Translations under genes and position numbers: made by a program
Part shown: positions 44,163-54,580 of the stretch, in pieces
How the letters are laid out: every line of letters starts with the position of its first letter
Numbering within the stretch: the stretch's first letter is position 1
Source of the DNA: Chitinophaga sp. HK235
GTDB taxonomy: Bacteria > Bacteroidota > Bacteroidia > Chitinophagales > Chitinophagaceae
DNA: 64,000 nucleotides
Assembly (NCBI RefSeq): GCF_018255755.1
Contig: NZ_CP073766.1
Coordinates: forward strand, 3,968,001 to 4,032,000
Reading direction: 5' to 3'
The notes under the pieces: generated by a model
The model's input: only the letters and a program-made list of their open reading frames with translations
Database searches by the model: none
What the model was told of the DNA's origin: nothing

Positions 44163-44852
44163 CTAATTGTTGGTAATGGTAAATGTCTTGAAAGTTGCTG
44201 AACTCAATGCATTTCCTACCGTCACCAGTGTATAGATTTTGCCTGTTTGTGAGGGAAAGTCTTTCCTGTTTGGTATGATGGTGGTGGAATCCGTACGCCG
44301 GAAATTAAGCTGATAGGTGCTATCTCCAGGCATGTTGACAAACGGGGTAAACTGGGTAAATCCTATCCCCCTGAAAATACGATCTTCCTGGGAAAACACG
44401 TCTATGCCCACACTTGCTCCGCTGAAACGATAGGCCTCACTGAAGTCCACTACCCGGAATTTCATGTTCTGCGGCGGCGGAGATGTCAGATCATCTTCTA
44501 CCGTCCTGAACACCGGTACCTTGTTGGCCGAATCAAATCCAATATAGGCGGAGAAAGCCCGTTTGTTACGCAGATTGATCTGCCCTACTCTCATGGTATC
44601 ATTCGGGAAACGCTGATCTATCAGGTAAATAGTGTACAACTGGGCTCTGAATGTTTTGTAAGGTGTGTTCTTTCCAAAGGTCACACCAGTTGCCATGGAG
44701 AAGGAGTCCAGCCGGATATCGTATACCGCGTCAGGCACCCCGTTAAAAAACATAAAACTGGACTGGGTAACAGGAATAGCTGTATCACTATTCTTTTTAC
44801 ACGCTGCTGCCGCCATCAGCAATATCAATGCTACAATAAGCAGTTTTTTCAT
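44163..44852 (-). CDS. DUF4397-like lipoprotein
   Basis: The ATG at 44852 (MKKLLIVALILLMAAAACKK) gives 229 residues with a lipobox cysteine at position 18; the frame extends 20 codons upstream but that part is not needed. The remainder is beta-rich and resembles DUF4397 proteins: SFMFFNGVPDAVYDIRLDS near the start and FPSQTGKIYTLVTVGNALS near the end, the usual two edges of the immunoglobulin-like fold. Secreted or membrane-anchored, function unknown. It lies just after the rpoC terminator and is probably a separate transcript. Confidence 0.75.
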   Translation of the reverse strand: MKKLLIVALILLMAAAACKKNSDTAIPVTQSSFMFFNGVPDAVYDIRLDSFSMATGVTFGKNTPYKTFRAQLYTIYLIDQRFPNDTMRVGQINLRNKRAFSAYIGFDSANKVPVFRTVEDDLTSPPPQNMKFRVVDFSEAYRFSGASVGIDVFSQEDRIFRGIGFTQFTPFVNMPGDSTYQLNFRRTDSTTIIPNRKDFPSQTGKIYTLVTVGNALSSATFKTFTITNN

Positions 44853-44953
44853 GAAATCCGGATCATTTTTAAACCGGATGTAAAGTAGTAAAACCGCTGA
44901 TGATGACCACATTTTTTTTCATGTATTGCGATTCTCCCGATAAGATGAGCATA

Positions 44954-44998
44954 AAAGCAAAAGACCTCATTGACATTACATCAATGAGGTCTTTGCTT
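44954..44998 (-). terminator. Terminator of the rpoBC transcript
   Basis: A 13-bp stem (44961-44973 with 44981-44993) extended past one bulged A by AGC/GCT, 48 bases after the rpoC stop. On the minus strand it is followed by TTTTATGC. Confidence 0.75.
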
Positions 44999-45045
44999 AT
45001 ATCTTCACCTATCAAGGCGAATCAGTTTACATCAAAAAATCACAG

Positions 45046-48000
45046 TTACTCTTCTTCGTCGAACTGGAACACTTCTTTGGAAGATGCCAGGATATCGTAT
45101 TCTTCTTTGGAGCCTACGATCATGTTCTCGAATTCGCGTAAACCTGTACCGGCAGGGATCAGATGACCTGTGAGCAGGTTTTCTTTCAGACCCAGCATTT
45201 CATCGATCTTACCGTTGATCGCAGCCTGAGACAGTACTTTCGTAGTCTCCTGGAACGATGCGGCAGACATCCAGCTGCGGGTACCCAGAGACGCTTTGGT
45301 AATACCTTGCAGCAGCGGGCTGGAAGTAGCCGGATTCGCATCACGGAATTCAACCAGTTTTTTATCTGCACGACGCAACAGGGAGTTCTCTTCACGTACC
45401 TGACGTAAGGTTACGATCTGACCAGCTCTCAGCGTAGTAGATTCACCAGCTTCAGTTACCACCTTCTTATCAAAGATCATATCATTTTCTTCAAAGAAGT
45501 CGAATTTATCTTCGGTATCTCCTTCGAGGAAGCGGGTATCTCCAGGATCTTCAATGTTTACTTTACGCATCATCTGACGAACGATCACCTCGATGTGTTT
45601 GTCGTTGATCTTCACACCCTGTAAGCGGTATACTTCCTGGATTTCATTTACCAGGTATTCCTGTACGGCAAACGGACCTTTAATAGCCAGGATGTCTGCA
45701 GGAGTAGTAGAACCGTCGGAGAGGGAAGTACCGGCCTTCACGAAGTCACCGTCCTGTACCAGGATGTGACGGGTCAAAGGCACCAGGTATTTCTTGATCT
45801 GACTTTCACGGCTTTCGATGATGATCTCACGGTTACCACGTTTGATGTTACCGAAGGCTACCACACCATCAATTTCAGAAACGATGGCAGGGTTGCTTGG
45901 GTTACGTGCTTCAAACAGCTCAGTTACACGAGGCAGACCACCGGTGATGTCTCGCAGTTTACCGATAACGCGCGGGATTTTTACAATTACCTGGCCGGCC
46001 CTTACGTGGTCTCCTTCGGAGATAACGATGTGGGAACCTACCGGTAAGTTGTAGGATTTCACCTCTTTATTACCATCTACATAGATAGACGGGATCTTGT
46101 TTTTGTCTTTGGTTTCGATAACCACTTTCTCACGGTGACCGGTTTGTTCGTCCGCTTCTTCACGGAAGGTGATACCTTCTATGATACTGTCGAAACGGAT
46201 GTTACCCGGAATTTCAGACACGATAACGGCGTTGAATGGATCCCAGGTACAGATCTGGTCACCTTTGCTCACCTTCTGTCCGTCTTTCACCAGCAGGGTG
46301 GAACCGTACGGAATGTTGTTTGTTACCAGCAGACGATCGTTTTTCACGTCCATGATACGCAGCTCACCGGTACGGCCGATAACCACCTGTACTTTCTCAC
46401 CTTCGTTATTTTCGTAGGTGGTAGTACGTAAGCCATCGAACTGGATAGTACCTTCAAACTTAGCCTGCAGGCCGGATTCTACGGAAGTGGAACCAGCCAC
46501 ACCACCCACGTGGAAGGTACGCAGTGTCAACTGTGTACCAGGCTCACCGATAGACTGGGCAGCGATGATACCTACTGCATCACCACGCTGTGCTGTATAA
46601 CCAGTGGCCAGGTTTTTACCGTAGCATTTCACGCACACACCACGACGGCTTTCGCAAGTCAGTACGGAGCGGATTTCTACAGTTTCTATGGCGCTGTCTT
46701 CAATTTTATGAGCGATGTCTTCTGTGATTTGTTCACCGGCAGCAACCACCAGTTCCTCAGTATGAGGATCAAACACGTCGTGCAGGGAAGTACGTCCCAG
46801 AATACGGTCGTACAGTGTTTCGATTACTTCCTCGTTGTCTTTCAACGCAGCAGTAGCGATACCACGCAGAGTTCCGCAGTCTTCTTCGTTGATCACCACG
46901 TCCTGTGCTACGTCCACCAGACGACGGGTCAGGTAACCCGCATCCGCCGTTTTCAGCGCCGTATCCGCAAGACCCTTACGGGCACCGTGGGTAGAGATGA
47001 AGTATTCCAATACGTTCAGACCATCTTTAAAGTTGGACAATACCGGGTTCTCAATGATCTCAGAACCGGTAGATCCACTCTTACGCGGCTTGGCCATCAG
47101 ACCCCTGATACCTGCCAGCTGTTTGATCTGTTGTTTGGAACCACGCGCACCGGAGTCAAGCATCATGTATACAGAGTTGAAGCCCTGTTTGTCTGTCGCC
47201 AGTTCGCGGATCAGGGTTTCTGTCACCTTCGTATCCACACGTGACCAGATATCGATGATCTGGTTGTAACGTTCGTTGTTGGTGATCAGACCCATGTTAT
47301 AGTTATCCCAAACTTCGTCAACTTCACCGGCAGCAGCATCAATCATGTCCTGCTTAACTTCCGGAATGATCAGGTCATTGATGTTAAATGACAGACCACC
47401 ACGGAACGCCATGCGGAAACCTAACTGTTTGATGTCGTCCAGGAATTTCGCCGTTTTAGGGATATCTGTGTATTTGATAATGTCACCGATGATCTCACGC
47501 AGTGATTTTTTAGTCAGCAGGGCGTTTACATAACCGGCTTCCTTCGGCACGAACTGGTTGAACAGTACGCGGCCTACAGTAGTTTCGATCAGTTTCCTTT
47601 CCAGCTCACCGTTAGCATTACGCACAGTCGTTTTTACACGGATGTGGGCATGCAGGTCGATGCGGTCTTCATTCAGTGCAATGATTACTTCTTCAGCAGA
47701 GTAGAATGCTTTGCCTTCACCTCTTACCACCACATCACCCATGGTTTTCTTACCCTTGGTGATATAATACAGACCGAGTACCATGTCCTGAGAAGGCAGG
47801 GTGATCGGCGTACCGTTCTGCGGGTTGAGGATGTTGTGAGAAGACAGCATCAGCAGTTGGGCTTCCAGAATAGCAGCATTGCTCAAAGGCACGTGTACCG
47901 CCATCTGGTCACCATCGAAGTCGGCGTTGAACGCAGAACACACGAGCGGGTGCAACTGAATCGCTTTACCTTCCACCAGTTTAGGCTGGAAAGCCTGGAT

Positions 48001-49341
48001 GGACAAACGGTGCAGGGTCGGAGCACGGTTTAACAACACCGGGTGACCTTTCAATACGTTTTCCAGGATATCCCAAACCACCGCTTCTTTCCGGTCTACC
48101 AGCTTTTTAGCTGATTTTACGGTTTTAACGATGCCTCTTTCAATCAGTTTACGGATGATAAATGGTTTGAACAGCTCTGCCGCCATATCTTTTGGCAGAC
48201 CGCATTCATGCAGTTTCAGCTCAGGACCTACCACGATAACGGAACGACCGGAGTAGTCCACACGTTTACCGAGGAGGTTCTGACGGAAACGACCTTGTTT
48301 ACCTTTCAGTACATCGGAGAGAGATTTCAGCGCACGACCACCTTCGGCTTTCACCGCATTGGATTTACGGGAGTTGTCGAACAGAGAGTCCACCGCTTCC
48401 TGCAGCATACGTTTTTCGTTACGCAGGATCACTTCCGGTGCTTTAATTTCGATCAAACGTTTCAGACGGTTGTTACGGATGATCACCCTGCGGTACAGGT
48501 CGTTCAGGTCGGAAGACGCAAAACGGCCACCATCCAACGGCACTAATGGACGCAGTTCAGGCGGTACTACAGGAATATATTGCATTACCATCCATTCAGG
48601 ACGGTTTTCAACACGGCCGTTGGCGTCACGGAAAGCTTCCACTACGCTCAGACGTTTCAGCGCTTCCGCTTTACGTTGCTGGGAAGTTTCAGTAGCAGCC
48701 TGGTTACGCAGCTGGTAAGAAAGGCTGTCCAGTTCGATACGGGCCAGCATCATTTCCACTGCTTCAGCACCCATTCTGGCAATAAACTTGTTGGGATCTT
48801 CATCCGGCAACAGCTGATTGTCTTTAGGCAGGGTATCCAGGATATCCAGGTATTCTTCTTCAGTGAGCAGGTCACCATAGTTCATACCTTTTTCCTGTTT
48901 CGCGCCTGGCTGGATTACTACGTATCTTTCATAGTAAATGATGGTTTCCAGCTTTTTGGAAGACATCCCCAGCAGGTAACCGATCTTGTTAGGCAGCGAT
49001 TTGAAATACCATATATGTACAACAGGCACTACCAGACGGATGTGGCCCATTCTTTCACGACGAACTTTTTTCTCCGTTACTTCCACACCACAACGGTCGC
49101 ACACAATACCCTTATAACGGATACGCTTATATTTTCCGCAATAGCATTCGTAATCCTTTACAGGCCCGAATATTCTTTCGCAGAATAAACCATCACGTTC
49201 CGGCTTGTAAGTACGGTAGTTGATAGTTTCAGGTTTCAGCACTTCACCGTAAGAACGCTCCAGAATCACATCCGGAGAAGCCAGACTGATGGTAATGCTG
49301 TTAAAATTTGATTTAGGACGATTTTCTTTTTTGATAGCCAT
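45046..49341 (-). CDS. rpoC: RNA polymerase beta' subunit
   Basis: A 1431-residue protein, the usual length in Bacteroidota. The N-terminal zinc site is CYCGKYKRIRYKGIVCDRCG (residues 66-85). The catalytic motif NADFDGDQMAVH holds the three aspartates that bind the active-site magnesium, and the second zinc site is CESRRGVCVKCYG. It forms the clamp and active centre of RNA polymerase with rpoB, which lies 121 bases upstream on the same strand. The spacer holds a 7-base periodic repeat instead of the few bases usual between these genes. Confidence 0.98.
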   Translation of the reverse strand: MAIKKENRPKSNFNSITISLASPDVILERSYGEVLKPETINYRTYKPERDGLFCERIFGPVKDYECYCGKYKRIRYKGIVCDRCGVEVTEKKVRRERMGHIRLVVPVVHIWYFKSLPNKIGYLLGMSSKKLETIIYYERYVVIQPGAKQEKGMNYGDLLTEEEYLDILDTLPKDNQLLPDEDPNKFIARMGAEAVEMMLARIELDSLSYQLRNQAATETSQQRKAEALKRLSVVEAFRDANGRVENRPEWMVMQYIPVVPPELRPLVPLDGGRFASSDLNDLYRRVIIRNNRLKRLIEIKAPEVILRNEKRMLQEAVDSLFDNSRKSNAVKAEGGRALKSLSDVLKGKQGRFRQNLLGKRVDYSGRSVIVVGPELKLHECGLPKDMAAELFKPFIIRKLIERGIVKTVKSAKKLVDRKEAVVWDILENVLKGHPVLLNRAPTLHRLSIQAFQPKLVEGKAIQLHPLVCSAFNADFDGDQMAVHVPLSNAAILEAQLLMLSSHNILNPQNGTPITLPSQDMVLGLYYITKGKKTMGDVVVRGEGKAFYSAEEVIIALNEDRIDLHAHIRVKTTVRNANGELERKLIETTVGRVLFNQFVPKEAGYVNALLTKKSLREIIGDIIKYTDIPKTAKFLDDIKQLGFRMAFRGGLSFNINDLIIPEVKQDMIDAAAGEVDEVWDNYNMGLITNNERYNQIIDIWSRVDTKVTETLIRELATDKQGFNSVYMMLDSGARGSKQQIKQLAGIRGLMAKPRKSGSTGSEIIENPVLSNFKDGLNVLEYFISTHGARKGLADTALKTADAGYLTRRLVDVAQDVVINEEDCGTLRGIATAALKDNEEVIETLYDRILGRTSLHDVFDPHTEELVVAAGEQITEDIAHKIEDSAIETVEIRSVLTCESRRGVCVKCYGKNLATGYTAQRGDAVGIIAAQSIGEPGTQLTLRTFHVGGVAGSTSVESGLQAKFEGTIQFDGLRTTTYENNEGEKVQVVIGRTGELRIMDVKNDRLLVTNNIPYGSTLLVKDGQKVSKGDQICTWDPFNAVIVSEIPGNIRFDSIIEGITFREEADEQTGHREKVVIETKDKNKIPSIYVDGNKEVKSYNLPVGSHIVISEGDHVRAGQVIVKIPRVIGKLRDITGGLPRVTELFEARNPSNPAIVSEIDGVVAFGNIKRGNREIIIESRESQIKKYLVPLTRHILVQDGDFVKAGTSLSDGSTTPADILAIKGPFAVQEYLVNEIQEVYRLQGVKINDKHIEVIVRQMMRKVNIEDPGDTRFLEGDTEDKFDFFEENDMIFDKKVVTEAGESTTLRAGQIVTLRQVREENSLLRRADKKLVEFRDANPATSSPLLQGITKASLGTRSWMSAASFQETTKVLSQAAINGKIDEMLGLKENLLTGHLIPAGTGLREFENMIVGSKEEYDILASSKEVFQFDEEE

Positions 49342-49346
49342 CTGTT

Positions 49347-49461
49347 TATAGCTTTTAGCTGTTAGCCGTTGGTGTTAAGCCAGCGACAAAAATTTTATTC
49401 CTGCGAAATATCCAAGCTATCAGCCATTAGCTGCGGAGCTAACGGCTGGTAGCTAAAAGCT
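49347..49461. repeat. 7-base periodic NNAGCNN repeat in the rpoB-rpoC spacer
   Basis: AGC triplets start at 49350, 49357, 49364 and 49378, then at 49415, 49422, 49429, 49437, 49451 and 49458, nearly all in steps of 7. The outer ends form an inverted repeat: 49350-49370 and 49441-49461 match in 18 of 21 positions. The transcript of this spacer could fold back on itself. Confidence 0.72.
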
Positions 49462-49462
49462 C

Positions 49463-52400
49463 TTAGTCAAATTTCAGATCCAGACCCAGACCACGCAATT
49501 CATGGATCAATACGTTGAAGGATTCAGGAACACCCGCTTTCGGAATGTTATCACCCTTCACAATTGATTCATATGCTTTGGCACGACCAACGATATCATC
49601 GGATTTAATAGTGAGCAATTCCTGCAGAATGTTGGCTGCACCGTATGCTTCCAGTGCCCACACTTCCATCTCACCGAAACGCTGACCACCAAACTGTGCT
49701 TTACCACCCAAAGGCTGTTGTGTGATAAGGCTGTACGGTCCGATAGAACGGGCGTGCATCTTATCATCCACCATGTGGCTCAGTTTCAGCATGTAGATAA
49801 CACCCACGGTTGCTTTCTGGTGGAAGCGGTCACCCGTTTCACCATCATACAGGTAAGTGTGACCAAAGCTTGGCAGACCTGCTTCATTGATATATCCGGC
49901 TATTTCTTCTGTAGTGGCACCATCGAAGATCGGTGTAGCGAAACGCATGCCCAGCTTCAGACCAGCCCAACCCAGTACAGTCTCATAGATCTGTCCGAGG
50001 TTCATACGGGAAGGTACACCCAGCGGGTTCAGTACGATATCCAGTGGTGTACCGTCTTCCAGGAACGGCATGTCTTCATCACGCACGATCTTGGCTACGA
50101 TACCCTTGTTACCGTGACGTCCCGCCATCTTATCACCCACTTTCAGCTTACGTTTGCTGGCCAGGTAAACCTTCGCCAGTTTCAGTACACCAGCAGGCAG
50201 CTCGTCACCAATAGAGATGTTGAACTTCTCACGTTTGTAACGGCCCAGCTCTTCGTTGTACTTGATGTTGTAGTTGTGGAGCAGAGTGTTGATCTGGTCG
50301 TTGGTTACCTCGTCGGTAGTCCAGCCCAGCGGATTCACGTTCATGAAGTCAACGTTCACCAGATTCTTCTGAGAGAATTTGGAACCTTTGGAAATCAGCA
50401 CTTCACCGTAAGTGTTGGTAACACCCTGAGACGTTTTGTCTTTCAGTAATACCAGCAACTTGCTCATCAGCACTTCCAGCAGGTCTTCCGTATTTTTCTG
50501 GTGGATTTTCTCCAGTTTCTCAATCGCCGCTTTTTCACGGGTCTTGGAGTTTTTATCTTTTTTCGCGCGGCTGAACAGCTTCTTGTCAATCACCACACCT
50601 TCTGTAGATGGAGGTGCTTTAAGGGAAGCGTCTTTAGCATCAGATGCCTTGTCACCGAAGATCGCTCTGAGGAGTTTTTCTTCCGGAGAAGGATCAGATT
50701 CACCACGCGGAGTGATTTTACCGATCAGGATGTCACCTTCCTTAATGTGGGCGCCCACACGGATAATACCGTTCTGGTCGAGGTCTTTGGTAGCCTCTTC
50801 GCTCACGTTCGGGATATCCGGGGTCAGTTCTTCCTCACCCAGTTTGGTGTCACGTACTTCCAGTTCGTATTCGTCGATGTGGATGGAGGTAAAGAGGTCT
50901 TCACGTGCTACACGCTCAGAGATTACGATCGCATCCTCAAAGTTGTAACCTTTCCATGGCATGAAGGCCACTTTCATGTTACGGCCCAGTGCCAGCTCAC
51001 CACCGCGGGTAGCGTAGCCTTCGGTCAGGAAGTCACCTATTTCCACACGCTGACCTTTCTTAACGCAAGGTCTGAGGTTGATACAGGTGCTCTGGTTCGT
51101 TTTCACGAATTTGGTCAGGTTGTATATTACCAGGTCGTCTTCGAAGCTCACCAGTTTCTGCAGCTCGTCACGCTCGTAACGAACATGGATTTCCTTGGCG
51201 TCCACGAATTCGATCACGCCTTTTCCTTCTGAAGTGATTTGCAGACGGGAGTCGCGTGCTGCCTTTGCTTCCAGGCCGGTACCTACAATAGGAACTTCCG
51301 GATTCAGCAGTGGCACGGCCTGACGTTGCATGTTTGATCCCATCAACGCACGGTTGGCGTCATCATGTTCGAGGAACGGAATCAGGGAAGCACTCAGACC
51401 TACGATCTGGTTAGGCGCTACGTCCATAAACTCCACATCCTGTCTGTCCAGGATCGGGAAGTCGCCGGTTTCGCGGGATTTAACTTTATCATTGATGAAG
51501 TTTCCTTTGTCATCCAAAGGAGCATTTGCCTGTGCAATTTTCACGGTATCTTCTTCCTCAGCGCTCAGGAACTCCACACTATGCATATCTACCTTACCCT
51601 GATTAACCTTACGGTAAGGAGTTTCGATGAAGCCCATTTCGTTCACTTTCGCGTGTACGCAGAGGGTAGAGATCAGACCGATGTTCGGACCTTCCGGTGT
51701 TTCGATCGTACACAGACGGCCGTAGTGGCTATAGTGAACGTCACGCACCTCGAAGCCTGCTCTTTCACGGCTCAAACCACCGGGACCGAGAGCGGAGATA
51801 CGGCGTTTGTGCGTGATTTCAGACAGCGGGTTGGTTTGGTCGAGGAACTGAGACAGCTGAGAGGTACCGAAGAAGGAGTTGATCACAGAAGACAGGGTCC
51901 TCGCATTGATCAGATCTACCGGTGTAAACACCTCGTTGTCACGAACGTTCATTCTCTCACGGATGGTACGGGCCATACGAGCCAGACCAACACCAAACTG
52001 AGCATATAACTGCTCACCCACAGTACGTACACGACGGTTGCTCAGGTGATCGATATCGTCGATCTCTGCTTTACCGTTGGTCAGCTGTACCAGGTATTTG
52101 ATGATGGAAATGATGTCGTCTTTTGTCAGCACTTTCATATCGAGTGCAGTAGACAGGCCCAGTTTCCGGTTGATTTTATAACGACCTACATCTCCGAGAT
52201 CATAACGTTTGTCGGAGAAGAATAATTTATCGATGATACCCCTTGCTGTTTCATCATCCGGCGCATCGGCACCACGCAGTTGGCGGTAGATGTGCTGAAC
52301 GGCTTCCAGCTCGGAGTTGGATGTATCCTTATTTAATGTATTGTAGATGATGGAGAAATCACCGCTCACCTCTTCCTTCTGTACGAAAACGCTCTTCAGG

Positions 52401-53272
52401 CCCATATCTACGATGGTCTCGATGTTTGCTTCGTCCAGAATGCTGTCACGTTCGAGCATAATTTCATTACGCTCAATACTTACCACCTCACCGGTATCCT
52501 CATCCACAAAGTCTTCCACCCAGCTTCTTAAAACACGGGCAGCCAGCTTTTTGCCGGCATATTTATCAAGACTTTTCTTGTCTGCTTTTACTTCATCAGC
52601 CATACCAAACAGCTGCAGGATGTCCTTATCGGTTTCGTAGCCGATAGCACGCAGCAGTGTGGTAACAGGGAACTTCTTCTTACGGTCGATGTAAGCGTAC
52701 ATCACATTGTTAATGTCTGTCGCAAACTCCATCCAGGCACCTTTGAACGGGATCACCCTTGCAGAGTAGATCTTCGTTCCGTTCGGGTGAACAGATTGAC
52801 CAAAGAATACACCAGGAGAGCGGTGCAGCTGGGATACAACTACGCGCTCAGCACCATTAATAACGAAAGTACCTCTTGGGGTCATGTAGGGTATGTTACC
52901 TAAGAACACGTCCTGCACAATAGTCTGAAAATCCACATGCTCCTCATCATTACAGCTGAGGCGCAGTTTGGCCTTCAACGGTACGGAGTAAGTAAGCCCA
53001 CGTTCAATACACTCCTCAATGGTATAGCGCGGAGGGTCTACGAAATAATCAAGGAACTCCAGATTGAAGATATTGCGGGTATCTGTAATCGGGAAGTTCT
53101 CCTTAAATACTTTAAAAAGGCCTTCGTTATTTCGTTTGTCTGGTGTGGTTTCTAATTGGAAGAAATCCTTGAAAGATTGGATTTGGATAGCCAACAGATC
53201 CGGTGTCTCAGTAACTTGTTTGATCTTTCCAAAATTTACTCTTTCGCTTGTTTGGGCTTTTTTTAGAGACAT
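49463..53272 (-). CDS. rpoB: RNA polymerase beta subunit
   Basis: A 1269-residue catalytic subunit. The rifampicin region reads SQLSQFLDQTNPLSEITHKR then RISALGPGGLSRERAGFEVR, with the usual susceptible-type histidine and serine. GRHGNKGIVAKIVRDEDMPF and YDGETGDRFHQKATVGVIYM are conserved beta-subunit blocks near the active centre, and the C-terminus VLIHELRGLGLDLKFD is complete. The gene lies between rplL (217 bases upstream, with hairpins in the gap) and rpoC, in the standard rplKAJL-rpoBC order. Confidence 0.98.
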   Translation of the reverse strand: MSLKKAQTSERVNFGKIKQVTETPDLLAIQIQSFKDFFQLETTPDKRNNEGLFKVFKENFPITDTRNIFNLEFLDYFVDPPRYTIEECIERGLTYSVPLKAKLRLSCNDEEHVDFQTIVQDVFLGNIPYMTPRGTFVINGAERVVVSQLHRSPGVFFGQSVHPNGTKIYSARVIPFKGAWMEFATDINNVMYAYIDRKKKFPVTTLLRAIGYETDKDILQLFGMADEVKADKKSLDKYAGKKLAARVLRSWVEDFVDEDTGEVVSIERNEIMLERDSILDEANIETIVDMGLKSVFVQKEEVSGDFSIIYNTLNKDTSNSELEAVQHIYRQLRGADAPDDETARGIIDKLFFSDKRYDLGDVGRYKINRKLGLSTALDMKVLTKDDIISIIKYLVQLTNGKAEIDDIDHLSNRRVRTVGEQLYAQFGVGLARMARTIRERMNVRDNEVFTPVDLINARTLSSVINSFFGTSQLSQFLDQTNPLSEITHKRRISALGPGGLSRERAGFEVRDVHYSHYGRLCTIETPEGPNIGLISTLCVHAKVNEMGFIETPYRKVNQGKVDMHSVEFLSAEEEDTVKIAQANAPLDDKGNFINDKVKSRETGDFPILDRQDVEFMDVAPNQIVGLSASLIPFLEHDDANRALMGSNMQRQAVPLLNPEVPIVGTGLEAKAARDSRLQITSEGKGVIEFVDAKEIHVRYERDELQKLVSFEDDLVIYNLTKFVKTNQSTCINLRPCVKKGQRVEIGDFLTEGYATRGGELALGRNMKVAFMPWKGYNFEDAIVISERVAREDLFTSIHIDEYELEVRDTKLGEEELTPDIPNVSEEATKDLDQNGIIRVGAHIKEGDILIGKITPRGESDPSPEEKLLRAIFGDKASDAKDASLKAPPSTEGVVIDKKLFSRAKKDKNSKTREKAAIEKLEKIHQKNTEDLLEVLMSKLLVLLKDKTSQGVTNTYGEVLISKGSKFSQKNLVNVDFMNVNPLGWTTDEVTNDQINTLLHNYNIKYNEELGRYKREKFNISIGDELPAGVLKLAKVYLASKRKLKVGDKMAGRHGNKGIVAKIVRDEDMPFLEDGTPLDIVLNPLGVPSRMNLGQIYETVLGWAGLKLGMRFATPIFDGATTEEIAGYINEAGLPSFGHTYLYDGETGDRFHQKATVGVIYMLKLSHMVDDKMHARSIGPYSLITQQPLGGKAQFGGQRFGEMEVWALEAYGAANILQELLTIKSDDIVGRAKAYESIVKGDNIPKAGVPESFNVLIHELRGLGLDLKFD

Positions 53273-53417
53273 ATTCGAAGTTAGCAGTTATATGACTTGT
53301 AAGAATTAGGGAAATTAAGATTTCTTTACCAATATTCATCCTCAATAAAGTATGCCTTCTACACATGGTCAAAGTCACCTTGGGTGATTCCCCGTTTTGA
53401 CTCCTGAAAAAGACACT

Positions 53418-53458
53418 TTCCCAAAGGGAATAAGGCCAAAAGTGCAGGAGCACTTTTG
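53418..53458 (-). other. Two hairpins between rplL and rpoB
   Basis: TTCCC-AAA-GGGAA (53418-53430) and the 9-bp stem CAAAAGTGC/GCACTTTTG with loop AGGA (53437-53458) follow the rplL stop by 32 bases. No T run follows. A processing or attenuation site that sets the ratio of L7/L12 to polymerase is plausible by analogy with other bacteria. Confidence 0.5.
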
Positions 53459-53489
53459 ACCTTGAAAAAGATGTATACTAAGCAAAGAA

Positions 53490-53861
53490 TTACTGAATTT
53501 CAACTTCAGCACCTGCTTCAGTCAGCTTAGCTTTCAGATCTTCAGCTTCTGCTTTGCTAACGCCTTCTTTCACAGATTTAGGAGCGCCGTCAACCAGTTC
53601 TTTCGCTTCTTTCAGACCCAGACCGGTCAGGTCTTTTACAACCTTAACAACGTTCAGTTTAGATGCACCTGCGGATTTCAGAACTACGTTGAATGCAGTT
53701 TTTTCTTCAGCAGCAGCAGCTTCGCCACCACCTGCAGCAACAACTACCGCAGCAGCTGCTGGTTCAATGCCGTACTCATTTTTCAGTACGTCTGCGAGTT
53801 CTTGTACTTCCTTAACAGTTAAACCTACTAATTGTTCGGCTAATGCTTTTACGTCTGCCAT
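53490..53861 (-). CDS. rplL: 50S ribosomal protein L7/L12
   Basis: A 123-residue stalk protein. The N-terminal dimerisation helices (LAEQLVGLTVKEVQELADVL) are followed by an Ala/Glu-rich hinge (residues 36-55) and the C-terminal factor-binding domain with KTAFNVVLKSAGASKLNVVK and TGLGLKEAKELVDGAPKSVK. It recruits elongation factors to the ribosome. It lies downstream of rplJ by 130 AT-rich bases. Confidence 0.98.
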   Translation of the reverse strand: MADVKALAEQLVGLTVKEVQELADVLKNEYGIEPAAAAVVVAAGGGEAAAAEEKTAFNVVLKSAGASKLNVVKVVKDLTGLGLKEAKELVDGAPKSVKEGVSKAEAEDLKAKLTEAGAEVEIQ

Positions 53862-53991
53862 TTTATAATGTTTTTAAGTAATTTTTTGTAATGATGTTAA
53901 TTATATATTGTGACTTGGAAGCCATTGTTATTATGAAATTTTAATATTTGATTATTTAAATATTTAAATAGCCAAATAGCTAAATTCCAGA

Positions 53992-54519
53992 TTATTCTGC
54001 AGCAGGAGCTTCTTCCACGGCGCCTTCTTTCTTGCCTTTTTCCAGCAAAGCAGCGATAACGCGTTTGGCAGGAGATTGCAACAGACCAACGATTTCTCCG
54101 ATGAGTTCGTTTTTGGTCTTGATGTTGGTCAGGGCAGTCAGTTGGTTGTCGCCAACGAAGATTTCGTCTGCTACGAAAGCTGCTTTCAGAACTGGTTTTT
54201 CCAGTTTGTTGTTAGCTTTACGGAAGCTGGAGATGATTACTGCAGGCTCTTTCGGGCTGTCAGAGAACATCAGGGCAGTTACACCGTTCAGTGAATCATA
54301 AATACCAGCGTATTTTTCGTTGTCCAGTGATTCCAGTGCTTTGCGGATCAGGGTGTTTTTAGCCACCTTCATTTCCACATTCTTATCGAAGCAAACTTTC
54401 CTCAGGTTATTCACCTGCGCTACCGTTAATGATTCGGTGTTAGTGATGTAGAAGTTGCTATATTGAGAGAACTTACTTTTCAGCAGTTCGATCACCTCAT
54501 TTTTTTGATCTTTATTCAT
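53992..54519 (-). CDS. rplJ: 50S ribosomal protein L10
   Basis: A 175-residue protein starting MNKDQKNEVIELLKSKFSQY (ATG at 54519); the upstream in-frame extension has no family similarity. L10 anchors the L7/L12 dimers to the ribosome: the globular N-domain includes EMKVAKNTLIRKALE, and the C-terminal helix ends RVIAALLEKGKKEGAVEEAP. It sits between rplA and rplL in the standard order. Confidence 0.97.
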   Translation of the reverse strand: MNKDQKNEVIELLKSKFSQYSNFYITNTESLTVAQVNNLRKVCFDKNVEMKVAKNTLIRKALESLDNEKYAGIYDSLNGVTALMFSDSPKEPAVIISSFRKANNKLEKPVLKAAFVADEIFVGDNQLTALTNIKTKNELIGEIVGLLQSPAKRVIAALLEKGKKEGAVEEAPAAE

Positions 54520-54580
54520 ATTATTACGTTTGTAGCAAGCCATTTTCCTTGCGGAAAAAAGGCTACACACTCGTGATCAA

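Noticed and set aside
46510..47244. Open plus-strand frames within rpoC and rpoB
   Set aside because: They lie wholly opposite highly conserved polymerase genes and have low-complexity, non-family sequences.
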